A DNA stretch of 64,000 bases from Usnea hakonensis (GCA_013423325.1 BLJB01000077.1:1-64000); one strand, 5' to 3'; shown: positions 47,873-60,222, counted from the stretch's first letter. Notes: generated by a model not told the origin, from the letters alone. Program-made: numbers and translations.

Positions 47873-48598
47873 ATTTGGATCGTGATATCAGCATCCCTCG
47901 CTAATCCTACCGTTTCAACCACATTATCGATGAAGTCCTAGCTTATGTGCTACCACTATCGAGTGTCATCGAGGTCTGGACCATACCAGCATCTCATACC
48001 CGCATCTCTTGTTATTGAACCCTCTCTTCTCGTACGAGCGGCGGGTCAGCTATCTTCTTACGTTGTTTCATTGGATACCTCCGCCTCTGCCCAGGTCTCC
48101 ACGACGTCTTTCCAGTCTTACTTAATCAACATCCTAGTTCACGACTTCACGACCAAACATAGCGACGGCATACCTCAGCATCGACATACATTCCCAACAT
48201 GTTTGTATTCTTCGGCGCTTCGTCCTGCCACACTATCACGCAATGTGTCCATGGCCTACGATAGACGATTTCTTATTAACCTCCCCCTGCAATACTAGCG
48301 AAGGAGCACATAAGGTTATTGACAACTCATAAAAGCATTGTTGTCACATCAAGGCGGAGGAATAGAGGGCCGTCGAAAGTCTTATTTCATCATGTACCTA
48401 CTTAAGCATGCGTGTTCGAGCCTTCGATGGCTATGCGACTACTGCTGTAGTTCAACAATCAATATGCAGTTCAATTGAACATTGGATGCCAAATCTACTC
48501 CGTTAAATGCTAATGCGAGTAGATTGAAGACCTGTAATGCTGAAATCCCCACGCTAATGCTTGCCGGTACCAATACTGTGAGCGCCCCATTCCAGACA
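47873..48598. other. Convergent 3' region
   Basis: About 725 bp between the unnamed gene and the TPR gene, which converge. The 117-codon frame at 47945-48298 has no motif and probably lies in 3' untranslated sequence. Confidence 0.45.
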
Positions 48599-49479
48599 CT
48601 ACCTGCCCTGATTGAAATTCATGCTATAGCCACCAGTGTTTGGATCTTTTTCCATCTTGAAGTTGTCCGTCGACAGCCCGAAAGGTTTCAGTATACCGTT
48701 TCCCAATTCCTTCAGCTTTCCCATCATATCTGCCATCTCTTTCTCTTTGGCGGTATTGATACGTGGAGGTAGACTTCTCAGAGCTTCCTGGACGATCTTC
48801 TTGTCCTGTGGAGGCAGCGTAGTCAACTGCGCCAGGACTTTGTAGTCTTCCTCGGCACCTTGTAGGTTTCCCCATCCTCCTTGCTCTGACTTTGCCTTTG
48901 CTCGACGCATGAGAGCTTTGGCGCGTATGCGGAAAATGTCATCCCGGCGTTGGTCGCTCATCTCAAGCTTCTTGAGCTCTTCTTCTGCTTCTGGGCCTTC
49001 ACCTTCAATCTCCACCACATCACCGTCAGTTCCTGCTTCACCTCCTTTTTTCTTTTCCTTGGGTAGGAGCCTATCTAATGCATCTAGAGCCGCGGTAGCT
49101 GACTCAACGGCTGCTTTCCAATCTTCAAGTTTCAAGTGGCAGGCAGCGATATTGCTTTTCAGCACTGCGATCTCATATTCTAAGTAGTTTGGACATGATG
49201 ACAGTGCTTTGTCGTACTCGCCTATGGCTTGAGAGTACTGCGATGAGCTAAAGAGTTTGTTTGCTGTGGTTTTTCGCGCATTAGACTCCTCTAGCAAAGC
49301 CTAAAACATGCCCGTTAGCTCATTGCGGGAGGTAAGAGAGCTGGAGAGCTAGGAACAAGGAGACAAGCCGGAAGGGGACCATGGCTCGAGCTTACTTCTT
49401 CTTCTTCATGAGGAAAACGTGGAACAACCAAGGCTTCGGATTCGTCAGGCAGATCGCGAGATGGGCTTGGATCTGCCAT
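48599..49479 (-). CDS. TPR co-chaperone-like protein, TTC1 family
   Basis: Two exons (49479-49396 and 49300-48599) give 261 residues. The short first exon encodes MADPSPSRDLPDESEALVV, then PRFPHEEEE, and joins in phase to ALLEESNARKTTANKLF. Three tetratricopeptide repeats are visible (KLFSSSQYSQAIGEYDKALS, VLKSNIAACHLKLEDWKAAV, RIRAKALMRRAKAKSEQGGW), with an acidic insert after the second. The C-terminal sequence GNGILKPFGLSTDNFKM with DPNTGGYSMNF is the signature of TTC1-type proteins, which bind Hsp70/Hsp90 tails and small G proteins in animals. The chaperone role here is inferred from the family. Confidence 0.9.
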
Positions 49480-49977
49480 CTAGAACCGGCTATAGAACAT
49501 ATATCGCTATCTATAGACTTTGTTTTCGAGGCCCTTGCTTCATGGAGCATATGCTATGTGATAGTGCATCATTAAAGTAATTTTGACACTTCCGGGGCTC
49601 GTAGTTCACGCCGTAAGAGGCCTTGAGCATTTAAGCGACAGCCGCTCGCAAGCGCGCATCAATTTACTTGATACCGAAAATAAATCGGAAAATCCAGCCA
49701 AAACTCTCACAACGTGGTATCAAGTCTAGCAAAAAGTCAAGTCGAGTACGGCAGAGAAAAAGTTCAACATGATACCGATAGGGATACGCATAATGGACCC
49801 CTTTCATTTGCTTGGACTGTTTCCTCGCACAGATGCAATCTCTGCTCATTTAGTTGATCCTCATTGTACAAATACAAACCCCCCTCGAGCTCCTTCCAAA
49901 CCTGATACACAGCTCCAAGCCTAAATACCAGTCTCCCCCGCCAGCTATCGGCCTTATCAAATACCAAAATCACCACC
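49480..49977. other. Divergent promoter region
   Basis: 498 bp between the divergent TPR and HAD genes, with no coding signal or recognised site. Confidence 0.45.
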
Positions 49978-50957
49978 ATGATTATGGCAAATCTTGAGTA
50001 AGCTTGCCTGATCCTTGACGTCCTTTGGGAACTGACAAGTGAGCTTTAGACTCCCACCCATTCGTGCTTGTCTCTTTGACATGGACGGTCTACTCATTGA
50101 TACCGAGGATCTCTACACTAAATGCAACAACGTAATCCTGCATGAGTACGGCAAGCCTTCTCTTCCCTGGAAAATCAAGGCCCAATTGCAAGGCCGCCCC
50201 GGTCCCGACGTACGCCTTGCCTCCCGAACCCTCTTCCCCCACACCCCACCCCCACCCAGACTGACACATCCCATAGGCTGCCGAGATCTTTCATAAATGG
50301 GCCCAGCTACCAGTCTCCCGCACTATCTTCACTGCCAAGCAAGCCGCATTGCAGGCACGAATTTTTCCCACAACCCAGCCGCTTCCTGGCGTTCCACTCT
50401 TGTTAAAGACGCTCAAAATTTCAAGTACGCAGCTCGCCCTCGCTACTTCTTCGCACGCTGTGAATTATCGCTTGAAATCAACGCACTTGCCACACCTCTT
50501 CAGCGCGTTCCCACCATCGCGTCGCATCTTGGGCGACGACCCCAGGATACCCAAAGGGAGGGGCAAGCCCGCACCGGACATCTACCTCTTGGCCTTAGAG
50601 TGTATCAACAAAGACCTGATAGCCAAAGGGGAGCCCATCATCTACCCCGAGGAATGCCTAGTGTTCGAGGACAGTGTGCCTGGGGTCGAGGCAGGGAGAA
50701 GAGCGGGAATGAGAGTGGTCTGGTGTCCTCATCCGATGCTGTTGAAGGAGTACATGGGGAGGGAGAAGCAGGTACTTGCGGGAATTACACATGGGACCGA
50801 CCAGGAGCGCGGCGATGCTCTGTACGAGTCCCGAGCGAATGGGACCGGCACGAAGAGTAGAACCAACGGGTACCATCCTAGGATGGATGACGGGTGGGCT
50901 GAGATGGTGACGACCTTGGAGGGATTTGACTACGGGAAATACGGGATTCAGATCTAA
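49978..50957 (+). CDS. HAD-superfamily phosphatase, pseudouridine-5'-phosphatase/GS1-like
   Basis: Three exons (49978-49997, about 50050-50209, 50277-50957) give about 286 residues. The catalytic motif CLFDMDGLLIDTE carries the nucleophile aspartate (about D17) and the acid-base aspartate (D19). A helical cap follows (YTKCNNVILHEYGK, GRPGPDAAEIFHKW). Motif II is LALATSS, motif III the lysine in GKPAPDIY, and motif IV VFEDSVPGVEAG. The set places it with small-molecule phosphatases such as pseudouridine-5'-phosphatase (GS1) and 2-deoxyglucose-6-phosphatases; substrate unknown. The first exon is 20 nt. Its acceptor could be at 50050 or 50045, both in phase, differing by two or fewer residues. 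A polar insert (HGTDQERGDALYESRANGTG) near the C-terminus looks fungal-specific. Confidence 0.88.
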
Positions 50958-51188
50958 GCGTAAGCTTTACTGAGTGGACTGAGGGGAGAGGGATAGGCTG
51001 GTTTCGAGCTGTAATGTCTTTCTATGTCGGCTTGAATGCAAATTAGAGGGTAGACTATCTGAAGTCCCAAGCATCATTGCACACGTTATCCTTGTAGTTA
51101 TCCTGGTAATAGATCGTTCGATACCTTAATCCCAAATTTCTTTGCTATATCTCTATCTGTTGGTTTGTGTACGCGCTAATGGCTGTCC

Positions 51189-52464
51189 TTAAGTAAAGAA
51201 GAATGCATTACCTTCAGCATCCTTCCTTATGCCTTTGGTGTAGTCCTTCGTCGGATCGAATTCTTCCCACACACTGGCTGGAAAGATGTGCTTATTCCGC
51301 TCATACCACCGCCGATCCACCACTTTTGTAAAATTCGGGTCTGCGTCCACGCCTTCGAGATGTCGATCCGCAGGCGTCACCTGACCGTTATTTTTCTGCT
51401 TCGTCTTCGAGGGTGTCGATATTGGATCATAATCGTCGGGGATTTGGTCTGGAGATTCGGACCCATCCGATGGAGCGATAGTGGTCGCCGCGTAGTCGAA
51501 CAACGGCGTCGAATTCGGACCGACAGTCTTGTTGACAATGAAGTAGTAGAGCTCGTAATGGTGAGGTATGATGATCTCACCTCTAACGAGCATCAAATCA
51601 TCCACGCCAACCCTTGCCCATTCTCTTTTGCTGTTGGCTTTTTCGCCGCCGCCTACACCCAGTTCTGCTCCAACCTTTCTACTCCGGTCTAGGAACAACC
51701 AGACGTAGTCGCCTTTTTTGACTTTGCAAGCGCCACCGGGAATATTTGTGCCATCGTAGAAGACAAAGGGGATAATGATCTCGGCCGCTTTGACGGCTTC
51801 TTGCATCAAAAGGAACTCCTTGCGCAGCTGTTCTCTGGTTTGAGCATCCTTGCGCAGCGCAGACTTAGTCATCGCTTTGGGGACAACGCTGAGATTGGCG
51901 TTTGCCCCAAAACGCTTTCGCTCCTTGGGCATACCGTTTCGCGGCGACGCTGATGACGCTCTGGTGGGTCCGTCTTCATCTGCCGTACCATCCCTTGACG
52001 TCAGATCAGCAGACTGGGATTTCTCCATTCCGTCCCGCTCGTCGTCATGCACCCCAAACGACAATTTTCCCTTGGCCACGTGCTTCCGTTTCTTTTTCGA
52101 TGGCTGCCCATGTGGTGCTGAAACACTGTGCTTTGACCATAAGCCCTGCAGCCGCAACAACAAAAAATTGCATAATCTCCACAACTTACCCGTCAATGAG
52201 ACCATTGTTACTATTTGTATTTGAGTTTCCAGACGCAGATGAAGATGCAGGCGCAAAGCGGCCAAAGCTTACGGCAGTCCCTTGTGCTTCGCGCTCCTTC
52301 TGCTCGAGCGCTTCTGCGCGTCGTTTTCGGAAGTCGGAGAGGTGGACTAGACCGACGGTCTGAGATGCTAGTAGATCGGCGGCTGTGGAAGCTTGCGTGG
52401 TGAAACGAGAGTCTGGGGTTGGGGCTCTGGGGTTATCATTTGAGGAGGGGTTGAAGGAGGCCAT
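51189..52464 (-). CDS. XAP5/FAM50 family nuclear protein
   Basis: Two exons (52464-52190 and 52125-51189) across a 64-bp intron give 403 residues. The protein matches XAP5/FAM50, a conserved nuclear family tied to splicing and, in plants, to the circadian clock. The N-terminus (SDFRKRRAEALEQKEREAQG) is a charged helix. A Lys-rich segment with LAKGK-like KHVAKGKLSFG follows. The C-terminal domain is diagnostic: TREQLRKEFLLMQEAVKAAE, IIIPFVFYDGTNIPGG, VKKGDYVWLFLDRSRK, VDDLMLVRGEIIIPHHYELY and FPASVWEEFDPTKDYT. An acidic or Ser-rich insert (PSDGSESPDQIPDDYDPIST) interrupts the C-terminal domain. The acceptor was chosen so that phase and the KKKRKH segment are kept; the 36 nt before it hold alternative AGs. 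Confidence 0.92.
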
Positions 52465-53187
52465 CGAGATTATGAAGATGAAGCTCCAAAAAAAGAGGTT
52501 GAAGATGTAGTCCCTGAGGAGGCTAGTACGTAGGGCCAAACGCTAACAAGTTCTTCAACCGCTTTCTATTCAGGGAACGATTCGACCCTTTCAGAGGCAG
52601 CTCTGATCGATGTTTACTTTACTCTTTCAACCAAAAAAGACTTATTTGGCTTAGTTGTGGCGGGAGTCCCCGTTAATGACCAATATCTCGAATACCTACT
52701 CAAGAGATTTAAGAGTTGCAGTTCCAGTCTCCCAAGATCAAGTAATTACCTATGCAAGTGTAGCTCATGTATACATGGAAGGAAGCAATCCTCGCGCGGT
52801 GACTTGATTCTCTATCACACTTGTACAGCAATGATAGTGATGGACTAGTGGCTCGAGGAAGCCTTACAGTTTCAAGAAAGACGAGAGCGTCCAATCTCAG
52901 TTTTGTAGCTCATTACCTCTGGATTGCAATCTACACGATTGAAACGGATAACAGCATCACACAGATGTTGTCTTTTTTGCGATGCAACAGCAGTGAGCTG
53001 TTCAATTTTTGCTTCATCAGAACAGTCTTCCCTTCCTTGAATGTCGAGAGCGGCAGTGCGTCCTTTCCTAAATCGGAAGCCATCTGTTCCGTCCCTCCTC
53101 GTCCCATTGAAATTGGCATAAATATGGATCCCTCCACTTCTTCGTCTTCATCTTCATCTATGCTGTTCCTTTGCTTTTGCCAAAGCA
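52465..53187. other. Divergent promoter region of XAP5 and HEI10
   Basis: About 720 bp between divergent genes. Frames here are short and motif-free. Confidence 0.45.
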
Positions 53188-54646
53188 ATGGACTTCACCC
53201 TACGTTGCAATGCGCTCAATTGCAGAGTCCAGCTCACTGAGCGGGCCGTGGTGACGACTTGCAGGTGTGCACATTTGGGAGTTCCCGTTGCAGTGTGCTA
53301 AAAGCAACCCCAGCCATGTCTTCTGTAACCCTTGCTCTGACGAACTTGGCTTGACTGCACCAACTGCTGGGAATCGCATCTGCCCAGCATGCCGGACTCT
53401 CCTTTCTCAACCTGACGACGCTGTCTCTACTTCATTGCGGCCAACCGAAGACTACAAGACGAGTGTTCTTAGTGGCCTTAGTCCTAGTACTATCATGGAA
53501 TGTGCTGGACGTGGGTTGGCCTTCTGGAGCTACCAATCGACACAGGAGATGTAAAGAGAGTGATGGAGTTGCCTCTTACCTTCACTGACACTTTGCAGTA
53601 TCTACCAGGAGTATACTGTGAAGGCAATGACCGAGAAACATAACACTCTCAACGTCCAGATTGACAAAATCCTCAACGATGCCAATTCCGAGTTGAATAT
53701 CCTGAGCCAGAAGCTTAATGGTACGATTCGAGACGGCATAAGTTTCTGTTCTACTGACTGCGTGGACAGACATGCAAATAGATCAGGACCGGCTCAAGGC
53801 CGAGAATAAGAACCTGGTAACAGCATTTCGAGAAAAGAGCCGCAAACACCAGCAGACCCAAGAACTCTATGACCGCTTGAAACGCAAGGAGATGACAGCA
53901 GCTACACAGTCTGCAGCGTTCGAGTCCGTGGATGAAGTCCTCGGCAATATCCCAGGTCGTCAAGGATTCGCCTCTTCTCACCACAACTCAGGGGCTCCAA
54001 GAGCTCACGCTCAACAAGACTTCCAGTCCTCTCGCGGAAATCGCGACGGAATCGAGCAATCACATGTGCGACGAAAGAGTGGCAGCAATGAGAACCAAGG
54101 TAGTGGGGCAATGATGCCTCCTCCGCTATCACGACCAGGGGCTAACGGAAGTAACACCTTCGGTTTGGGTATGTCGGATCCTCTGTATCCCACCCCACGG
54201 CTTACTGTAGTCTAGGAAACCCTATGCCTACACCATCCAATCACCGCACCCAGCTTGGCGCTGCAACCCAATCTGCCAGCCGCCTAGAAGCAGGGGTTTA
54301 TCGAAATCCTGTCAACATGATAAATAGGGATCTGCAGCATCATACTCCAGCCCCCCGCCAGCCTCTCGGCGGTCTTAGTACCAACAATGTGTACAGGAAT
54401 GGCTTGAGTGGGTATGGAATGAGTGCAGGCATGAAGGTTGGGAGGCAGCAGGGTAAGCCTGAATGATCGTGGCAGCAGTCCTCGTCTAAAAATCCTTTGG
54501 TGCAATACATGCTGACTGCTACTCCCCAAGCTTCAGGGTCTCGACCCATAGGAATGACACGCCTAAGTCAAAGTCAACTCGACGGGCAATCTGATCACCA
54601 TTTCCAGGCCCAACATTATGAACGCGATAAAGGTGCCTACTATTGA
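53188..54646 (+). CDS. HEI10: HEI10/CCNB1IP1-type RING E3 ligase for meiotic crossovers
   Basis: HEI10 proteins mark crossover sites along the synaptonemal complex and act as RING-type ubiquitin/SUMO ligases. Six exons (53188-53264, 53314-53550, 53599-53720, 53770-54168, 54216-54452, 54531-54646) give 395 residues. The RING is rebuilt across the first intron: C7 and C12 (RCNALNC), C25 and H27 (TTCSHVFC), C30, C33, C49 and C52 (CPAC). The next block, RPTEDYKTSVLSGLSPSTIM and ECAGRGLAFWSYQSTQE, is the HEI10 signature. A coiled coil follows (KHNTLNVQIDKILNDANSEL, RLKAENKNLVTAFREKSRK). The C-terminal half is disordered, Ser/Gln/Asn/Gly-rich, with MTRLSQSQLDGQ near the end. I expect expression mainly in meiosis. 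Confidence 0.93.
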
Positions 54647-55442
54647 TTTCCTCCAGTGCTGATGAGGATTCCGGACGCGTTGCTGGTTCATCGTTGCTTC
54701 ACAATCGATATCCGCCTAGCTTCCTTGCACTACTGTGCTCGACGCTCAATGCGAAGCATCTAAGCACTTTAATTTGACTGTACTAGGACGTGAAGATGCC
54801 TTGTCAGATAAGCTTGTTATCGCAACCGTGTTACCGCTACCTGAAATTTTTTGTGACTGCATGCAGGTTTCTTTCAGCTTGTTCGCATTCGCATTCGCAT
54901 TCGCATTCTATTCTATTCTTTGACAAGACCGTTCGTGACTGTCTCCTGCGAGTAAAGAAGATATCTCTACTTAGCTAAAGTAGACAAGGTTGGCGCTTAC
55001 TCAGTCTGGATGCATCTGATTGGGCCGAGCCAGGCGTGTGGGCGCCGCTTCCGTAATGCGTTGCAAGGATATTGCGCTAACCTGAACTCGCATTCGGTAG
55101 TCTTTGATACGTCTCCTTAAGCAAGGTACCTACTCACCTACTTTACAACATAACCCAAGTTCAAAAATGATATATCGCACCTATCACACATTACTTAGGC
55201 TCCTACGTCCTTCCCTGTCCATCATCACTTATAAAGGATGCCAATCCCCCCTCCTCTTCTGAATTTGACCAGGAATGAATCCTTTCATTTTGTAGAATTC
55301 AAACAGACTTCCAGCTTGACCATTGATCAAACATCTTCATCTATCGTTCTCCTGATCGACTAATCTTCAACCACGTCACATCGTATCGTTCGCTCTCAGC
55401 CCATCAAGCTTTGCTTTCTTCAGGGGGCGTCCCTATCACGCA
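54647..55442. other. Intergenic region before the SDR gene
   Basis: About 800 bp, AT- and pyrimidine-rich near 55140-55440, likely the SDR promoter and leader. It contains a hexanucleotide repeat noted separately and no coding signal. Confidence 0.45.
54882..54908. repeat. Hexanucleotide repeat (TTCGCA) x4
   Basis: Four perfect-to-near-perfect copies of TTCGCA downstream of HEI10, outside any gene. Confidence 0.88.
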
Positions 55443-56687
55443 ATGGTTGCCCTCACAGATGTGCAGTCCTCGAATTCCAGCATCGTCTCCACTCTTCCTC
55501 CTGGTCTCGTCGCTGTCTTTGTCGGGGCTACTAGCGGTGTTGGCGAAGTATCGCTGAAACAATTCGCCAAGCATGTCCGCCAACCCCGCGTCTACTTTGT
55601 TGGCCGCTCACAGGAAGCCGGGGATCGTATTGCAGCAGAGAGTAAGACCCTTAACGCGGAAGGAGAGTACATCTTTATCAAGGCAGACGTCAGCCTGATC
55701 CGTACCGTGGATAAAGTGTGCCGTGATATTAAAACGAAGGAGAAGGCCATCAACTTGCTCTATCTCAGCCCAGGATCGTTACTCACAGACGGTAAGCCTA
55801 TGATTAGTCCAAGATTGCTCTGATTCACGAAGGATCTCTACAAGTACATCACCTCAATTACTGACTGCAACATGCTTTCAGAAACCTCAGAAGGGCTCAA
55901 CTTTGGCACAGCCCTAATAACTTACTCTCGTAATCGTTTTATCGTCAACCTCTTACCACTTCTTCAACAGGCTACTTCCCTTCGTCGTATCATCACTGCA
56001 TTTGCAGGCGGTAAAGAAGGCCCGGTCAAGATCAATGACTTTCAGGGCTGGAAGGTCTCTGCGCTTTCAGCACGTGGCCACGCCAGCTCGCTTGTTACTT
56101 TGTCCCTTGAAGCACTTGCCCAAAAAGCACCAGACGTGACTTTCATCCACAACTTCCCGGGTCCATTCAAGTCAAACTTCTTTCGAAGTGGTCAAGGCGC
56201 GCTGATATCTGTTATGAGTGTAGCCTTCAAGCTCATATCGCCTATGTACACCTGGTATTCAAGCCAAGAGTGTGGTGAACGTCACCTGTTTCTTGCAACG
56301 AGCGCGAGGTAAGCTTATTTTCCAGCGTCTCCTTAGTCAGGGATCGACTTTAGGCCGCAAGACAGGTCTTGGGAATAGAAGACTATGTTGCCTTTCATGA
56401 TTTTCCGAGTTACGAGAGTATGCTGATTTCAGCATCTCCGCAGGTATCCGCCGCGTCAGAAGGGGGATGTAACCTCTGGGGTACCATTGACGGGTGATGT
56501 TACGGTTGCAAGAGGAACCAGTGGGGAAACGGGAAGTGGTGTGTACTCGGTCAACCTCGCTGGTGAGAGCTCAGGGCAGAAGGTTGAGGATCTTCTGGCC
56601 AAGTTCAGGAAGGATGGGTTGGTGGAGAAATTTTGGAAGCACAGCGAAGATGAATTCAGGCGAATTACTGGAGTAGACGCGGTGTAG
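55443..56687 (+). CDS. Short-chain dehydrogenase/reductase-like protein lacking the usual active-site pair
   Basis: Three exons (55443-55791, 55882-56308, 56444-56687) give 339 residues. The Rossmann start is clear: LVAVFVGATSGVGEVSLKQF contains TSGVG, then VYFVGRS and FIKADVSL. The NNAG-like position reads LLYLSPG. Where classical SDRs have Tyr-x3-Lys, this protein has LSARGHASSLVTLSLEALAQ, so the catalytic pair is not visible. Similar fungal proteins share SARGHxSS and HNFPGPFKSNF. It probably binds NAD(P) but its chemistry, if any, is unknown; proteins of this group occur in secondary-metabolite clusters. The C-terminus (VEDLLAKFRKDGLVEKFWKH) is a helical extension. The start codon sits after a long pyrimidine-rich leader. 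Confidence 0.88.
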
Positions 56688-57619
56688 GTTGAGTCGCTGC
56701 CCTCACGCTTGTCTGACATGGTGATTGACGCTATAAGTTGACGTTCTGTAACGATTCGGCAAAATAGGTAGAGTTCCACGAAAGGAGCTATTCATCAATA
56801 TATATAGACTATTCATGGCGTCAGAAAGGGTATTCGGTCCGAGACCCTGGACACACCAGGTTGAATGCAGACGTGCGGAGTAGGTGATGCGGCTTCGCTG
56901 CAACGAGGTAGTCGCTCGTCCCAATAACTTGTTATTTTCTTCTTCCAAAAGTCGCATATTATCTGATAGGGAGGGAGGGAAGCCGTCAACAGACCCCCAT
57001 TCCCACCGCTCAAACAAAAAAAGAACTCCTCAAAGAGTTGGCAATTGTCTCGCCAGTGAACGAACGTCTTGATGACACATGCATCCTCTTTCCAACTCCC
57101 CAGTCCATCATCCCCAGAACCTCAACCCTGCGCCCCCCCCCCCCAAATAATTCGAAACCCCACACAATCCCAAAACCCCGCATCCTCGTCCTCCTTCCTA
57201 CCTATCTCGTACATATCCGCCCAAAAAATAAAAGTGCATAACCATCAACCCACAATCCTATCCCCGAGAGAAAAACAAAATTCAAAGTCGAAGAGAAAAC
57301 TTAGTAGCTCGTGAAAATGAACACTTTCATGTTATTCTCCTTTCCTTGCAACTCTCTCTCTCTCGTCTGAAGCTGCGTTTTCTTGTCTTTTTTTTTTTTC
57401 CCAGATTACATGAGCGAACGATGGAGATATATCTGATATAGTTTCTCGCAATTCGGACAATTGGGGTTTAGGTGGCCTCCCCGTGTGTGTGTACGAGTAG
57501 TACTGAATTGAGTTGAGGGTGTTGAGAGGGGCACAGTTTGCTCGAAAAGATTCATAAAGGGAAGATCTCTATTAAAACGAAATTTTTAATTACATGTACA
57601 GACACGCTCGCTCGGATAT
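56688..57619. other. Convergent spacer with C12 and T12 homopolymers
   Basis: 930 bp between the SDR gene and the repeat-protein gene, which converge. It contains a run of twelve C at 57133-57144 and twelve T at 57388-57399, plus short CT/GT repeats near 57350 and 57485. Frames across it are low in complexity and not coding. Confidence 0.6.
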
Positions 57620-60222
57620 CTACCGTATACATAACCACATGATATACATAACCATCATCGACACGAGCACTCCAGGCTCCAAGGACACCCGTAATCTCCC
57701 CGCACCCCCAGCAAATGCCACAGGTGACGCAGTCGAGTTCGGAGTCGTACCGCTCCCGAACGCAGACAGGATGAGGCCTCCGAGATTCCCACCCGCGGGA
57801 GTTGTTGAAGTAGGCGATGAGGCCCCTGCAACGAAGGCATAAGACGAGCCATCGATGGCTACGGCATTGGAAGCGACGGAGATGACGTGGCCGGACGCTG
57901 TTATTTGGGCCCCTGGCGGGAGGGTTGTGGTTCCTATTATAAAGCCGCCACCGCTAGGGGCTTTGGTATAAGAGATGCCATCGATAGCGAAGACGCTAGA
58001 GCCGACGGATATCGTGTGCCCTGAGTACGTACTCTCGACGCCAGGTGCCAGTGTCGTGGTGCCGACAGCAATTCCACCAGGAGACAAATCTTGTTGGGAT
58101 GCCCCTGCAGTAGCCAAGGCGTAAGACGAGCCATCGATAACCACGGAATCGGAAGCAACGGAGATAATGTGGCCGGATGCTGTTATTTGGGCCCCTGGCG
58201 GGAGGGTTGTGGTTCCTCCTATTATAAAGCCGCCGCCGTTAGGGGCTTTGGTATAAGAGGTACCATCGACAGCGAAGACGCTGGAACCAACGGATATCGT
58301 ATGCCCTGAGTACGTACTCTGGACGCCAGGTGCAAGTGTTGTCGTGCCGAATACGATTCCGCCACCAGACTCTTGTTGGGATGGACTGGTCGCAATAGCT
58401 ATCCCTGGAGGAGCGCCTGACTGCAATGATTGTAGATCAAAAGAAGTGCCGTCCAAAAGCACGAAACTAGAGCCCACGGAGACGACGTGGCCAGAGTGTG
58501 TGGTCTGGGCCCCAGGTGCAATGGTCACGGTGCCTATTTTGACGCCACCGCCCGAGGCCTCTTGTAAGGATGCACCAATGTTTGATCCTCCATTGTTGTC
58601 GACTTCAGGAGGAGGGACGGAGCCTGAGACCGCTTTGCCAGGAATGCTAGAGGCTTGAGGATCGGCGCCGTTTGCCTGCGGCCCATCTGGTGCACTTGAC
58701 CCTACATTGCCTCCGTTATCTTGAGGTGTAAAGCCTGACGTGCCTCCATCTTCCTCGCTGGGAGTACCAGAGGCGCCAGCATTTTGAGGGTTTGACCCAC
58801 TCGGATTGCCCTTAGGCGCTGCAGGCACAGTGTCTCCGGTACTTCCTTGGGGTGAATTTCCCGCATTTCCCCCACCTCCTACGCTGGGAACAGTGGATGT
58901 GCTGGGGTTTTGAGGATCTGGTTTATCTCCCTTTGCGCTTGGAGACTGTTGTGAATCCGGACTACCCTGTTGATTTCCGGCAGTGGAACCTGGGTCTCCT
59001 GCGATTGCTGCGCCCTGAGAGGCAGAAACGCTGGGATCTGGAGACTCATTTGCATTTGGATCACTCGGATCTTGAGGGATCTGCCCTGATTTTCCTCCCG
59101 TTGCCGTGCTAGGAGCTCCAGTCTCGACCGGGAGTTGGAGAGCCGCCGAAGATTCAGGTTCGGGTTTTGCTTGACTCACGGGAGGAGGAGTTGGTGACGG
59201 AACAAGATTCTGACTTCTGGTTAGAGCTCGAGGAGGGTCATAGCCCCCGGGGGCCGCGGGAGTACAGGTGCTCCAAAGAGGATCCACTTGCGAGATACCG
59301 CCGGGAATAGAGAATATTGGACTACCAGCCAAAATATGGGACGAGTCTATAGTACGTGGATCTCCGATGCTCATGGAACACGCAGCTTGCGTGACCACTT
59401 CGTAATCAGGCGGAGGGTAGGCTAATTCCGTGTAATTGATCGGCCTCCAATTGGTATGGTAGCATACGCCGGTTGACAGGGCGTCCGGTGGGTATCCAAT
59501 AGTCACTTCATCATGAACAGTTCCTATATTTGGTTCCTCGTCCTGGCCACAGTCATACACAGCCATTAAGGAAGTGTATATCACGTAGACTGATGGTGAA
59601 GTGCTAATAAATGTTAGCCAAATGCGTCCTGCCTAGCTCAAAGGTCCTGAATGTACTTACAACGTGTAGTTATCCGACACCAATGTATACGGGGTAGGTT
59701 GGATATCAGAGGCGGAGTCCGTAAGATCGGGCTGCCAGTAGACGAGTTGAACCTGTGATGTTCCATTAGCGTTCAACCTTTGAAGCAAATCCTCAATCAT
59801 TGAGACTGCCCAAAGGAATTTTGAGGGCCTGGTGGTCTCGGAACGTGTCGTCAAAATCGGAAACATACCTTTTCAGCACCTATTTCGCACTTTGTGCAGC
59901 ATGTTGTCGAAGGAGCGATGGTCGACACAGTTGTAGAACCATCAGAGGTTATTGTAGAATACGCCAGAGAGAAAGCCGTAGCATTCGCGCAATCACCATA
60001 CACATAATTCGTGGAGAAATTTCCTGCACTGGCTGGAATATTGTATGACAGGCTTAGGCTCGAATTATGCACCGGCGACACTGTAGTGATCTGGTCAGCC
60101 TCTAGAAGGGAGAGACAAATGAAAGGTCGAGGAAAAGGAAAACCCCACGCACCAGCCGCGACAAATTTTAAGAGGATACCAGCGAAGCAGAGAAGCGTTT
60201 GTCCTCTTATAGAATGCGACAT
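57620..60222 (-). CDS. Secreted repeat protein with GPI-like tail
   Basis: Not a named family. Four exons (60222-60153, 60101-59869, 59752-59661, 59603-57620) give 792 residues. The start MSHSIRGQTLLCFAGILLKF is a signal peptide ending near AA at 22-24. A cysteine-containing N-terminal domain (TCCTKCEIGAEK, STGVCYHTNW, QAACSMSIGD) with N-glycosylation sequons spans about residues 25-230. A Pro/Ser/Gly/Asn/Gln-rich linker of about 260 residues follows. Then come five related repeats of about 42 to 60 residues, each GG.. TTTLAPG..STYSGHTISVG, then .VDGTSY. The C-terminus is hydrophobic (VLVSMMVMYIMWL) after small residues, as in a GPI-attachment signal, though a final CIR is unusual. This is the layout of a cell-wall or surface glycoprotein. 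The intron before exon 3 is about 116 bp, longer than most here. Confidence 0.8.
57838..58366. repeat. Duplicated 280-bp coding block inside the surface-protein gene
   Basis: Positions about 57838-58080 and 58119-58366 are near-identical copies with a period of about 281 bp; stretches of more than 35 bases are the same. Each copy encodes two protein repeats, one of the TLPPGAQITASGH type and one of the TLAPG..STYSGHTISVG type. The second copy has one extra codon (GG). The copy therefore arose as a pair, not as single units. Confidence 0.85.
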
